Below, piece by piece: positions 17,758 through 25,865 of a stretch of 64,000 bases of DNA. Both the position numbers and the translations under genes were made by a program. The stretch comes from Sporosarcina luteola (GTDB lineage: Bacteria; Bacillota; Bacilli; Bacillales_A; Planococcaceae): positions 124,001 to 188,000 of the forward strand of contig NZ_JAMBOI010000001.1 of assembly GCF_023715535.1 (NCBI RefSeq), read 5' to 3'. How positions within the stretch are numbered: position 1 is the first letter of the stretch; the number at the start of each line of letters is the position of its first letter. The notes under the pieces are model-generated. The model ran no database searches, was not told where the DNA came from, and saw only the letters and a program-made list of their open reading frames with translations.

Positions 17758-19053
17758 ATGAAGATAGGTCATTTGATACGTGCGGAACGTGTAAGGCAAG
17801 ATATGAAGCAGATTGTCCTAGCCAAAGGGATTTGTACGCCATCTTATTTATCAAAAATCGAACGGAACCAGATTGAACCGAGCGAAGACATTACAGAAAT
17901 GCTGATGGAGCGGCTTGGGATGGATCCGGGGAAATTGCAGGGAAATGACGAGGAAACGGAATTAGAGTTTGAGAAGATGTTGATGGAGAGTTATCGAAAA
18001 GTCATCACGTCGAGGGATATGGAGCTTGCTAAAAGGAAATTGGATTATCTTGAAAACAATAGTCCTTGGTTTGAAAATGATTCATTACATTATACCTACT
18101 TGTTAATCCTTTTGAGGTTCAGATTGATTGTTGGCAGAGACTTCAATGAAATGGACAAAGAGATTGAAGCATTGAGTCACTCAGTAGATGAGTTCGATGC
18201 TTATCAAATGTATTTATTTAAAATGAACAACGCATTGTACTATTACAATTCCGGTATTCTAAAGAAAGCCACCTCCTTTTTCGAGGATATAATGGATAAC
18301 CTTGAAAAAATACCATTAAGTGATTGGGAAAAAGCTGAATTCCATTATACAATGTCAATTATTTATATAGCTGAGAGTCAAATTTTCATCGCTATTGAAT
18401 ATATAAGAAAAGCCTTGGATTTTTTCATGGAAAACCTTATGATGAAACGGGTTTTGGAATGCTACGTAATAATCGGGATTACAAGGAAAAGAATCGAACA
18501 ATTCCAAGAAGCTCTTGATGCTTATTCAAAGGCTATGCAAATATGTGAGGATTTTAATTTGCACAGCGAAAAAGGGATTATTTATCATAATATAGGTTCG
18601 CTTAATAGTACTATGCGCAATAGTGAACAAGCTATCATTTACTTCAAAAAGAGTATTGAGAGTAAAGCAGAGAATGACGAAATGATGATTTCAATCCTTG
18701 GTTTGATAATTGAGTATTCCAAGTTAAGTCAACAGAGCGAGGTCATTCACTGGGCTAATAACGGCATTGACTTATATCAGAAATTAAATGACAAAAGCTT
18801 AATCTCCTATTTCCATCATTTCAAACTATACAAATCTCTTCATAGTGAACAAGGGTTATCTGTGGATATAGCAGAAAAGGCTATTGATCATTTTAAAGAA
18901 GTTCATGATTTCAGACATATTCATAAATATTGCATTGCGCTCGCAGAGTGGTACTATAATAATAGGAAATATAAGCTATCATCTAGTTATTATCGTGAAG
19001 CGACTAGATATGGCTATATTTATAGAAAAGTAGAGAATTGGGAGGATTTATGA
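17758..19053 (+). CDS. HTH-TPR peptide receptor, RRNPP type (locus 1)
   Basis: A 431-residue cytoplasmic regulator with an N-terminal Xre-type helix-turn-helix (residues 1-56; LIRAERVRQDMKQIVLAKGI, CTPSYLSKIERNQIEPS). The rest is a superhelix of TPR repeats (for example FQEALDAYSKAMQICEDFNL, SEQAIIYFKKSIESK). This is the PlcR/NprR/AimR architecture, in which an imported short peptide binds the TPR groove and changes DNA binding. GAGAGGGAT precedes the ATG and a TATAAT box lies near 17703. The last codons overlap the start of a tiny exported-peptide gene (ATGA overlap at 19050-19053), the classical receptor/pheromone pairing. Targets unknown. Confidence 0.85.
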   Translation: MKIGHLIRAERVRQDMKQIVLAKGICTPSYLSKIERNQIEPSEDITEMLMERLGMDPGKLQGNDEETELEFEKMLMESYRKVITSRDMELAKRKLDYLENNSPWFENDSLHYTYLLILLRFRLIVGRDFNEMDKEIEALSHSVDEFDAYQMYLFKMNNALYYYNSGILKKATSFFEDIMDNLEKIPLSDWEKAEFHYTMSIIYIAESQIFIAIEYIRKALDFFMENLMMKRVLECYVIIGITRKRIEQFQEALDAYSKAMQICEDFNLHSEKGIIYHNIGSLNSTMRNSEQAIIYFKKSIESKAENDEMMISILGLIIEYSKLSQQSEVIHWANNGIDLYQKLNDKSLISYFHHFKLYKSLHSEQGLSVDIAEKAIDHFKEVHDFRHIHKYCIALAEWYYNNRKYKLSSSYYREATRYGYIYRKVENWEDL

Positions 19054-19187
19054 TGAAGAAAATTATCACTGCTCTTTTATTTGTCGTCGTCTTAGGCTTG
19101 GCTGTCCAAAGCAATACTGCATCCGCAAATGCCCCTGATCAATTGCCAAAAGTATTCAAAACATTCTCTTACACAATTCAAAAATGA
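19050..19187 (+). CDS. Exported signalling-peptide precursor (Phr/PapR-like), locus 1
   Basis: Forty-five codons that overlap the receptor stop by four bases (ATG at 19050, a second ATG at 19053; GGGAGGA upstream). The product has a basic start (MMKKIITALL), a hydrophobic core, a possible signal-peptidase site after ASA, and a short C-terminal tail NAPDQLPKVFKTFSYTIQK. RRNPP pheromones mature from exactly such pro-peptides, usually as 5-10 residues of the C-terminal part, and are re-imported by Opp. The mature form cannot be read from sequence alone. A terminator follows 6 bases after the stop. Confidence 0.75.
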   Translation: MMKKIITALLFVVVLGLAVQSNTASANAPDQLPKVFKTFSYTIQK

Positions 19188-19191
19188 CGAA

Positions 19192-19226
19192 AAAAGGAAT
19201 GCTCCGTTGAGGATGCATTCCTTTTC
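19192..19226. terminator. Terminator between peptide gene and thiolase
   Basis: AAAGGAATGC and GCATTCCTTT form a perfect 10-bp stem with T-rich exits on both strands, serving two convergent genes. Confidence 0.85.
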
Positions 19227-19232
19227 TAATGT

Positions 19233-20444
19233 TTAGCCTTCGTCAACATTCTCCACCACAACCGATATTCCCTGTCCAACTCCGATGCACATCGTCGCCA
19301 ATCCCCTTCTTGCCTTTCTTCTTTTCATTTCGTGGATTAACGTCGTTAAAATTCGCGCCCCGCTTGCCCCGAGCGGATGGCCTAACGCGATGGCGCCCCC
19401 GTTGACATTGACATTTTCAATTTCCAGCTCAAGCTGCTTCACACATTCCAACGACTGTGATGCAAATGCTTCATTTATTTCAATGAGATCAAAATCGGAT
19501 GGCCCCCAATTGTGTTTCTTCATTAATTTCTTCGTTGAATAAACCGGTCCCACCCCCATAATGGATGGGTCCAATCCTGCCGTTGCGGAACCGATGTATT
19601 TGACGAGAGGCGTAAGGCCGTGAGTCCGCGCAAACTCCCCGCTTACGAGCAATACGGCAGAAGCACCATCGTTCAATCCGGTCGAATTGCCTGCCGTCAC
19701 TGTCCCGCCTTGGAAGATTGGAGCTAAAGCCGATAGTTTTTCTATTGTCGTGGCAGGTCTAGGATGTTCATCCCGGTCTATGACTTGCGTGCTCCCCTTC
19801 TTATCCCTAATGGAAACTGGAATGATTTCATCCATGAACTTGCCTTCCTCGATTGCTTTTTTCGCCTTTTGCTGGCTGTTAACTGCAAAACTATCTTGCT
19901 CTTCCCTCGTTACACCAAATCGTATGGCAACGTTTTCCGCAGTCTGCGGCATCGAATCCGTTCCAAATAAGCGCTCCATTTCTGGATTGATGAATCTCCA
20001 GCCGAGCGTTGTATCGTACATTTTCATTTCTCCACGTGGAAATTCCGATTCAGGTTTCTTCATTACAAAAGGGGCTCTCGTCATACTTTCGACGCCTCCG
20101 GCAATGACCGCCTCGCACTCCCCTGACAAAATGGAACGCGCTGCTAAACTGACCGCATCCAAACCCGATCCACATAGTCGGTTGACGGTTGTCCCGCTAA
20201 TTTCTTTTGGAAATCCTGCAAGCAACAACGACATCCTTGCCACATTCCGGTTCTCCTCACCCGCCCCGTTCGCGTTTCCGAATATGACATCATCGATCAG
20301 TTCCAATGGAAATCCCGGATTCCTTTCGGCCAATCCCTTCAGAACGATAGACCCCATGTCATCCGGCCGGACATGCTTTAACTGCCCTTTATATCTACCA
20401 ATGGGTGTCCGGACTGCATCGATGATAAACACTTCCCTCTCCAT
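19233..20444 (-). CDS. Thiolase (acetyl-CoA C-acyltransferase)
   Basis: A 403-residue thiolase II-type enzyme that makes or cleaves 3-ketoacyl-CoA. The nucleophilic Cys91 lies in VNRLCGSGLDAV, the His in GGAIALGHPLGASGARIL, and the second catalytic Cys in ATMCIGVGQG. Its length and the NRNVARMSLLLAGFP segment resemble beta-ketoadipyl/acetoacetyl-CoA thiolases, but no pathway genes lie next to it, so the acyl specificity is open. The ATG at 20444 has TGAGGTG upstream; an in-frame GTG at 20453 overlaps that site. A palindromic element lies upstream. Confidence 0.9.
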   Translation of the reverse strand: MEREVFIIDAVRTPIGRYKGQLKHVRPDDMGSIVLKGLAERNPGFPLELIDDVIFGNANGAGEENRNVARMSLLLAGFPKEISGTTVNRLCGSGLDAVSLAARSILSGECEAVIAGGVESMTRAPFVMKKPESEFPRGEMKMYDTTLGWRFINPEMERLFGTDSMPQTAENVAIRFGVTREEQDSFAVNSQQKAKKAIEEGKFMDEIIPVSIRDKKGSTQVIDRDEHPRPATTIEKLSALAPIFQGGTVTAGNSTGLNDGASAVLLVSGEFARTHGLTPLVKYIGSATAGLDPSIMGVGPVYSTKKLMKKHNWGPSDFDLIEINEAFASQSLECVKQLELEIENVNVNGGAIALGHPLGASGARILTTLIHEMKRRKARRGLATMCIGVGQGISVVVENVDEG

Positions 20445-20510
20445 ATCGCACACCTCAACTCAGAGTTTTTCTGGTACTTTTTTTGGTGCTCTTTTTTGGT
20501 GCCCTTTTTT

Positions 20511-20656
20511 GGTGCCTGTGCAGCAAACTATTCTGATTATGAACTACAATTGTATAAAAAATATGGAGAAGTCACCCATATCAATCTTCGGATGACCTCT
20601 CACTGTATAATTATTACTAAAGTTGAATTGTCATAATTGCACCTTGCACAGGCACC
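20511..20656 (-). repeat. Palindromic RAYT-associated element, copy A (single, reverse orientation)
   Basis: Reads on the minus strand from GGTGCCTGTGCA to TGCACAGGCACC, with the internal hairpin and the ACAATTGTAGT-type tail motif. On its left edge (20473-20510) sit truncated tips in a row, GGTAC, GGTGC and GGTGC, each followed by a short T run. Confidence 0.9.
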
Positions 20657-20675
20657 CAAACAATTCCCGAACAAT

Positions 20676-21446
20676 TTAGAGCATTCCTGTTAGTCCTGGC
20701 AGGTATGAGACGACGGTGGAGTCGCTGAGGAGTTTGAATAGGAGTCCGAATAGGATGATGACGAGGACTGTGTATGCTGCGTATCCGTGGAGCGGATCGA
20801 TTCCTTTTGGTTTTTTGGATAGGAGGACGCTGATCACATAACCCGGTGAAAGCATGAGTATATAGAGCAAACTGACAGCGAGTAGAAATAGGCCGTACCA
20901 GTAAGAGTTCATTATCAACAAAAATAAGGCTACGACACCAATGACGATTGCCGGCAAGGAGTGTGCGCCGTATAGCACTACTGTCTGCTTGAATGGGTAA
21001 GCAGGTCCGAAATTTTTTCCGATGACGAATAGACCGAACGATATAATTGCGATGCAAGCTGCCACAAACCCTGCTACATTCAGGAAAACTGACGAAAAGG
21101 AAGGACTGCCAACTGTTTCAAGCGCTACTTCTTTAAGTGTCGTGAAAACTGAGAGACCAACAATAATTGCATAAAGAAGCAATGAAATGAAGCTGTTCCT
21201 GAACTCATCATCCTGTTTTGTAAGACTGATCGAAGGGTGTTTTAAATGCTGAACAAAATAAGACCAGTACTCCTTTGTCAGGTTACTGACGTTTTCAAGG
21301 TGTACGTTTGATTCCGCATTTATAACAGTCGCCTCGACGACCGTCTGTCCATTTTGAAAGCCGTCCGCCTCCTCTGTCATCCTTATGCCACAACTCCCGC
21401 AAAACCGTCCATTCGCCTTCTCATTTCCGCAATTCGTACACGTCAA
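20676..21446 (-). CDS. Zinc-ribbon membrane protein, YIP1-like
   Basis: A 256-residue protein opening with a zinc ribbon (CTNCGNEKANGRFCGSCG, four cysteines at residues 3-19). A polar linker and amphipathic segment (LTKEYWSYFVQHLKHPS) follow, then five hydrophobic helices from about residue 85 to the C terminus. Zinc-ribbon plus Yip1/DUF-type membrane domains are common in Bacillota, with unknown roles in membrane stress or trafficking. Translation probably starts at TTG 21446, since AGGAGGAG lies just upstream. Stand-alone gene ending against element copy A. Confidence 0.7.
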   Translation of the reverse strand: MTCTNCGNEKANGRFCGSCGIRMTEEADGFQNGQTVVEATVINAESNVHLENVSNLTKEYWSYFVQHLKHPSISLTKQDDEFRNSFISLLLYAIIVGLSVFTTLKEVALETVGSPSFSSVFLNVAGFVAACIAIISFGLFVIGKNFGPAYPFKQTVVLYGAHSLPAIVIGVVALFLLIMNSYWYGLFLLAVSLLYILMLSPGYVISVLLSKKPKGIDPLHGYAAYTVLVIILFGLLFKLLSDSTVVSYLPGLTGML

Positions 21447-21630
21447 TTTTTCTCCTCCTGTTTATTTGTCGGTACTTCATCCAAAAACGGCAGCCAATCC
21501 AAGGTATTGGCCTTCTATAGTAACTGTATTACGATAATCCAATCGTTACGACTGATTTTTAGTTTTTGTAGACAATAAAAAAGAGCACGTATAGTTACGT
21601 GCATGTAAAAATATAAAATTACTCTCTCAT

Positions 21631-21771
21631 TTACCCCCTGGTATGTGGTGGTCCAACATCTGTTCCACCTAGTCCGTGCGTGCTGTAATCGCTAGCGTAT
21701 GCATGATTCATCGATGGCGCAAATACCGCTAAGCTTAGAATAAGGCACAACATCAGGACTTTCTTCTTCAC
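21631..21771 (-). CDS. Exported signalling-peptide precursor (Phr/NprX-like), locus 2
   Basis: Forty-six codons beginning at GTG, whose last two bases are part of the receptor stop codon (GTGA overlap); GGGAGGTGA lies upstream. The product has a basic start (MKKKVLMLCL), a hydrophobic core, a signal-peptidase-like site (HAYA) and a glycine-rich hydrophilic tail ending GLGGTDVGPPHTRG. It is too small to be an enzyme and is placed exactly like a cognate pheromone gene of an RRNPP receptor. Tail composition differs completely from the locus 1 peptide, so the two systems should be insulated from each other. Confidence 0.75.
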   Translation of the reverse strand: MKKKVLMLCLILSLAVFAPSMNHAYASDYSTHGLGGTDVGPPHTRG

Positions 21772-23054
21772 GATTCTTCACCTCCCTTCAGTTCCATTGT
21801 TAATCGCTTATAGGCCACAATGCAAAGCTCCTGGAAATTGAACGCGCTTTTATATTTCTTGTTCGATTCATAGTAGAGGGAGAGATGGTGTGCGGCGTCC
21901 TTCAATGCTTTCCAGTCTTCATTTTTATGCAGATGGTCGATGCAATTCTTCATCTTCTGTTCATATAATTCATACTCGCCAAGGGCGTGGTATAACTTCG
22001 CTTCAAAATAGTCGAGATTCGCTTGCTCCAGTTCATTTTGGATTGAATCTTGCACACGATTCATATTATCTCGCAACGCCAACAGATCACCGAGACTGAA
22101 TAAAATCCGCAATTTCAGCAGTTGCGAGTCAAAGAGAGTTGTACATTTCAACAGTTTTTTCAAGTCAATACATTGATTGACCGTTTTCAATGCAAGGGCA
22201 TAGTCGTTTTCCTTCATTAAAACAGTAGCCAGATTATGATAAAGCCGTCCTTGGGTCTCCGTCATCGGGCTCCCCAAAACACTGAATCCCTTGTCAATGT
22301 ATCGTCTCGCTTCAATTGTCTTATGCTGTTCAAGGTAGAGTGCTGCAATCAAATTGTAGCAATCACCGGCCCTTGCCCAATTATGCATATGCAAATACTG
22401 CTGCTTTGCACGCTTTGCATATACGTGGGCGGTGCCATAATCATAAAGCTTATAGAGGGCTAAGGAAATATTGTAATTGATTTTCGCTGAAAGGGATTCC
22501 TCTCTTGTCAAATGGAGGGCGTCTTCAAAATGGGAAATACTCGCCATATAGTCCTTTTTAAAGTAGTAATACACACCTGATGTATACGTATATTTTTCAA
22601 GGAGCGCTCTGCTGGCATTTTCAAAGAATGTTTGTGGTATGTGGGCGACTTCTGAGGAGTAAAGGGCTTGTGCTTCCGGGATGCGCTCTACTTTAACCAG
22701 TTCGGTGTATTTAAGTAAATGAAACATGATTTCCTGATGGATGGAGGAGATATAGGCGAAATGCTTTTGATGCTTGTTAATATACTGAGGAATTGCCTTC
22801 ATATTCGAAGATAGCAGTTCCTCATATTCCGTCAATAAATTTTGGAGAAGTACATCATCTTCGTGTATTTTCTGGAAATAGCTAATTGGCACATCGAGCC
22901 GATCAGCTAGCAGTACAAGGACGTCGATCGAGGGTTCATAACGGCCACTTTCAATATTGCTATAGTGGGAAGTTGATATGATTCCGGAGCTAGCCTCCTT
23001 TTGAGTAAGGCCTCTGCTCTCCCGCAGCCTCCGAATCCGACTGCCGATGTGCAT
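21768..23054 (-). CDS. HTH-TPR peptide receptor, RRNPP type (locus 2)
   Basis: About 428 residues. The N-terminal Xre-type HTH (RIRRLRESRGLTQKEASSGI, STSHYSNIESGRYEPS) is closer to the PlcR/NprR pattern than the locus 1 receptor. It is followed by TPR repeats to the C terminus (MASISHFEDALHLTREES, ALKTVNQCIDLKKLL, SAFNFQELCIVAYKRL). The start at 23054 has AGAGG eight bases upstream; the in-frame GTG at 23063 overlaps it. The stop overlaps the peptide gene. Divergent from a secreted papain-like protein, with palindromes in between, the usual place for a receptor target promoter. Confidence 0.85.
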   Translation of the reverse strand: MHIGSRIRRLRESRGLTQKEASSGIISTSHYSNIESGRYEPSIDVLVLLADRLDVPISYFQKIHEDDVLLQNLLTEYEELLSSNMKAIPQYINKHQKHFAYISSIHQEIMFHLLKYTELVKVERIPEAQALYSSEVAHIPQTFFENASRALLEKYTYTSGVYYYFKKDYMASISHFEDALHLTREESLSAKINYNISLALYKLYDYGTAHVYAKRAKQQYLHMHNWARAGDCYNLIAALYLEQHKTIEARRYIDKGFSVLGSPMTETQGRLYHNLATVLMKENDYALALKTVNQCIDLKKLLKCTTLFDSQLLKLRILFSLGDLLALRDNMNRVQDSIQNELEQANLDYFEAKLYHALGEYELYEQKMKNCIDHLHKNEDWKALKDAAHHLSLYYESNKKYKSAFNFQELCIVAYKRLTMELKGGEES

Positions 23055-23458
23055 GCTGGGCACCTCTTTTCTTCCTTTCCACCATTGTACGTAATGTATT
23101 TGTTATATACAACAAGAAGTTTATGTATTCCTAATTTTCATTCTTTGGTACTTGTTTTGCGGACAGGCAAATGATTCTTCCTTCACTATAGGGAAAATAC
23201 ACTCCTCAATTTGTTCTATTAAGTTTTTTATCATTTCATCATTTAAAGCGTCTATTTACCTAGCATGCGGCGTTAATCTTTGTATATACACAAAAGGTTC
23301 CCGGCTTTTCATTCAATAAAATACAAGATTTCAATACAAACTACTTATTATCCCAAAATTTTAACTATTCTATTATACATGCTATAGTTTAAGTATGTTG
23401 GACAACATATAATTTGAAGGCAAACTGGCCAGTTGCCTTTGCCAAAGGAGCGATTAAC
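23055..23458. promoter_or_regulatory. Divergent regulatory region with three palindromes
   Basis: The 400-bp gap between receptor 2 and the secreted papain-like gene holds three inverted repeats. 23100-23115 has TTGTT and AACAA arms around ATATAC. 23279-23294 has TTTGT and ACAAA arms around ATATAC. 23394-23409 reads TATGTTG, GA, CAACATA. The last has the TATG-N8-CATA outline of a PlcR box and sits 50 bases before the downstream start. The first two share the ATATAC core and may be sites of one protein. Confidence 0.5.
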
Positions 23459-24178
23459 GTGAAAAGATTCATTGCATTTGCATTGGCAGGAATTCTCGTT
23501 ATCGGTGTTCAGTCCCCTATCCGCGCTTCAGCAGTCCAGCAACAAAAAAATGAGATCGTAACGATTCAATCTACTGTTCCCGGTGAGGAGCTCGTCTTAT
23601 CAACTAGATTGCTCGAAAAGAATTTCAACGAGCTATTGGACAAGAAAACGGAAAAACAAAACCAATTGTCCATTAGAATTGCGAAGCTGTTGGCCGAGCA
23701 TTTCGGCAAAAACAGCAAGGTTCAAGGCGGGGGATCTGCAAACTATATCATTGGTCCGAGCGAAAGCGGTGATTTCTTCTATACACCGGCCTCGACAGCC
23801 TTCGTAAACCACGGTCATGTCGGATTATACTATTCTAGCAACACAATTGTGGAATCGATCTTCCCAACCGGCGTCCGCAGTATTTCCGCCAACGTCAAGA
23901 TGGTGGAAAAAGGGGCAGTCGTGAAATCCGTCTCCACTACAGACGCGGTCAAGCAAAATGCGGCAAACTGGGTGTATACCCAAATTGGACAGCCGTACTC
24001 ATTGAACTTCATGAACAACCGCAACACAGGACATATGGGTGCGAAAAACTGCTCCAAACTCATCTGGTCAGCTTACTTATTGTACGGCGGACTGGATTTA
24101 GATGTAAATAAAGGCTTTGGCGTCTATCCACGAGATATCCGCGACGCGAAACAGACAACATTCATCCGCCAAATCTAA
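23459..24178 (+). CDS. Secreted permuted papain-like (YiiX/NlpC-P60-type) protein
   Basis: A 239-residue exported protein with a signal peptide (KRFIAFALAGILVIGVQSPIRASA) and a coiled-coil-like segment (residues about 45-85). The C-terminal domain has the His of NHGHVGLYY (His120) before the Cys of KNCSKLIWSAY (Cys198), the circularly permuted order of YiiX/YebB-type NlpC/P60 relatives. Such enzymes act on peptide, amide or lipid bonds, often in the envelope. The GTG start at 23459 has AAAGGAG upstream; the ATG at 23414 lies upstream of that site. Its promoter carries the PlcR-box-like palindrome, so control by the locus 2 receptor is plausible. Confidence 0.75.
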   Translation: MKRFIAFALAGILVIGVQSPIRASAVQQQKNEIVTIQSTVPGEELVLSTRLLEKNFNELLDKKTEKQNQLSIRIAKLLAEHFGKNSKVQGGGSANYIIGPSESGDFFYTPASTAFVNHGHVGLYYSSNTIVESIFPTGVRSISANVKMVEKGAVVKSVSTTDAVKQNAANWVYTQIGQPYSLNFMNNRNTGHMGAKNCSKLIWSAYLLYGGLDLDVNKGFGVYPRDIRDAKQTTFIRQI

Positions 24179-24205
24179 TGATACCGGGACACAACTGATT
24201 CATAC

Positions 24206-24240
24206 GAAGGGGCTGTCCGTTTGAGGCCAGCTCCTTCATT
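24206..24240 (+). terminator. Hairpin downstream of the papain-like gene
   Basis: GAAGGGGCTG pairs with CAGCTCCTTC (one G-U pair). No strong T run follows, so it may be a weak terminator or an attenuator before the next gene. Confidence 0.5.
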
Positions 24241-24262
24241 CCTCTAAGGGAGGTTTCGGAAC

Positions 24263-25435
24263 ATGAAAAAGAAGTTGATAATTGCCGGCATCACCGCATT
24301 GCTTGTCATCGCCTTTGCCACTGCCTATTATGCTTTTAGCCGTCATCATTCAATAGAATTCCTTTCAGGGACAGACCTTTCAGATCCTGATTTGCTGAGG
24401 GATACTGCGGCTATTCTATATTTCTCGACGACTGCGAATCAGGACACGGATCGTGATGGCCTCAGCTTTGCGGTCTTTGTCGATCAGGATGGAAATTCGA
24501 AACTGTGGAAAATGGAAGGCCTTGAGCTTGGAACGGTTTTTGCAACAAAGGATTCATTCTTTTTGGCAGACCGCAGTCATGTCTATTTGGCTGATTCGAA
24601 TGGAACCAAAACGTTCACCATGCTGCCGGAAGAACATACCGGAGAGTTGACGGATTTCAATGAAAAGGACAATCTCTTTTACAGCATCTATAACTCTGGC
24701 TTCACCGACGAGGGCGGCTATGCCTCCAACATTCGGTACGGAAATGAGCACGGATTCGATACAATCCAAATCCCCCATTATTTGCAAATGTCCGGTAAGG
24801 CAGACGGGAAACTGCTGATGGTGATCGGTGATGATGACCACATTTCATTGCAAAAGATGCCCCTTCAACAAAATGTCCAGTTGGAAGAAATCGTATCACT
24901 CGGTCCGATTGGCGAACGGGTCGGACTCGCATCGATTCTCAAAGAAGGCGACTACTATTATCTCATAATGGCTGACACGGAAAAGCTGACTAGCGAAGTA
25001 TACCGCATTCACGAAAAGACGAAGGAAATCGTGACGTTTCCACTAACTACTTACAAGGACATCAACGAGTACATTATCCGTCTTCCTTATAACCTCCGGA
25101 ACGCCGCCACCATCCATGACGGCATGCTGTACTATGCAGATGGAATCGGGGACGTGCATGCGCTCACCCCCGAAACAGGTGAAATCCATATCGCTTTTTC
25201 CCTTCAAGGAGCTAGTCAAGGACAAATGAAAATGTCCGAACAAACGTATTTCCGAGACGGCAAGCTCTACTTCTTCCGCTATCACGAATCATCCGACACG
25301 CATTCAATCGACACATATGACGTAACGACAGGTAATTTGCTAAGCGAGCTTCCGATCAAAGGACTCGATGACATGTACTACTATGCACAAACAAAGCATA
25401 AGCGCCTCTCCCCATATGACTTCATTGTAAGGTGA
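24263..25435 (+). CDS. Membrane-anchored extracytoplasmic protein, probable beta-propeller
   Basis: A 390-residue protein with an N-terminal anchor helix (residues 3-25) and a large outside domain built of repeating short beta segments (SKLWKMEGLELG, SHVYLADSNG, GMLYYADGIGDVHALTPETGEIH). These look like propeller blades of the DUF5050/prolow-density type. No catalytic motif is visible. AAGGGAGG precedes the ATG. It may be co-transcribed with the papain-like gene 85 bases upstream. It is followed by an element copy. Function unknown. Confidence 0.6.
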   Translation: MKKKLIIAGITALLVIAFATAYYAFSRHHSIEFLSGTDLSDPDLLRDTAAILYFSTTANQDTDRDGLSFAVFVDQDGNSKLWKMEGLELGTVFATKDSFFLADRSHVYLADSNGTKTFTMLPEEHTGELTDFNEKDNLFYSIYNSGFTDEGGYASNIRYGNEHGFDTIQIPHYLQMSGKADGKLLMVIGDDDHISLQKMPLQQNVQLEEIVSLGPIGERVGLASILKEGDYYYLIMADTEKLTSEVYRIHEKTKEIVTFPLTTYKDINEYIIRLPYNLRNAATIHDGMLYYADGIGDVHALTPETGEIHIAFSLQGASQGQMKMSEQTYFRDGKLYFFRYHESSDTHSIDTYDVTTGNLLSELPIKGLDDMYYYAQTKHKRLSPYDFIVR

Positions 25436-25476
25436 AGGCGGTTGGAGGCGGTGCCACTAAAGACGGTGCCTAGAAC

Positions 25477-25758
25477 GGTGCCTGTGCACCACACATTTAT
25501 GACAATTCAATAGTAGGTATATAAATACATCCAGAAGCCGCCAACCAACGATTGACGTTGTTGGCTCCTTCTTTTATTTTATGCAATTGTAGTGAATAAT
25601 CAGAATTGTTTCGGTGCCTGTGTAAGGTGCAATTATGATAATTCGACTGTGTGAATAAAAATGCATAAGGGTTTAATCTGCTCTCTGATTTAACTGTATT
25701 TTCATCTTTCTTCATGCAATTGTAGTGCATAATCTGAATAGCGTCTTGCACAGGCACC
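25477..25758 (+). repeat. Palindromic RAYT-associated element, copy B (double)
   Basis: Two units in direct order share an internal junction GAATTGTTTC-GGTGCC. The first unit has a hairpin around 25538-25570; the right end is TGCACAGGCACC. Upstream, GGTGCC also occurs at 25449 and 25465, so the tip is present three times, separated by 9-10 other bases. Confidence 0.9.
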
Positions 25759-25865
25759 GTATTTTGCCAGTGATTTAACAATTACATATCAATGCTGTTA
25801 CAATGAGTTGAAAACGGGATAAGGGGGTATATAATAGCAGCATATTTAGTTAGAGGTGTTTGTTA

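Noticed and set aside
20511..20656. IS200/IS605 MITE
   Set aside because: Ends are long inverted repeats and the linked enzyme is of RAYT type with its C-terminal family segment, not an IS200 TnpA; no tnpB is present in the window.
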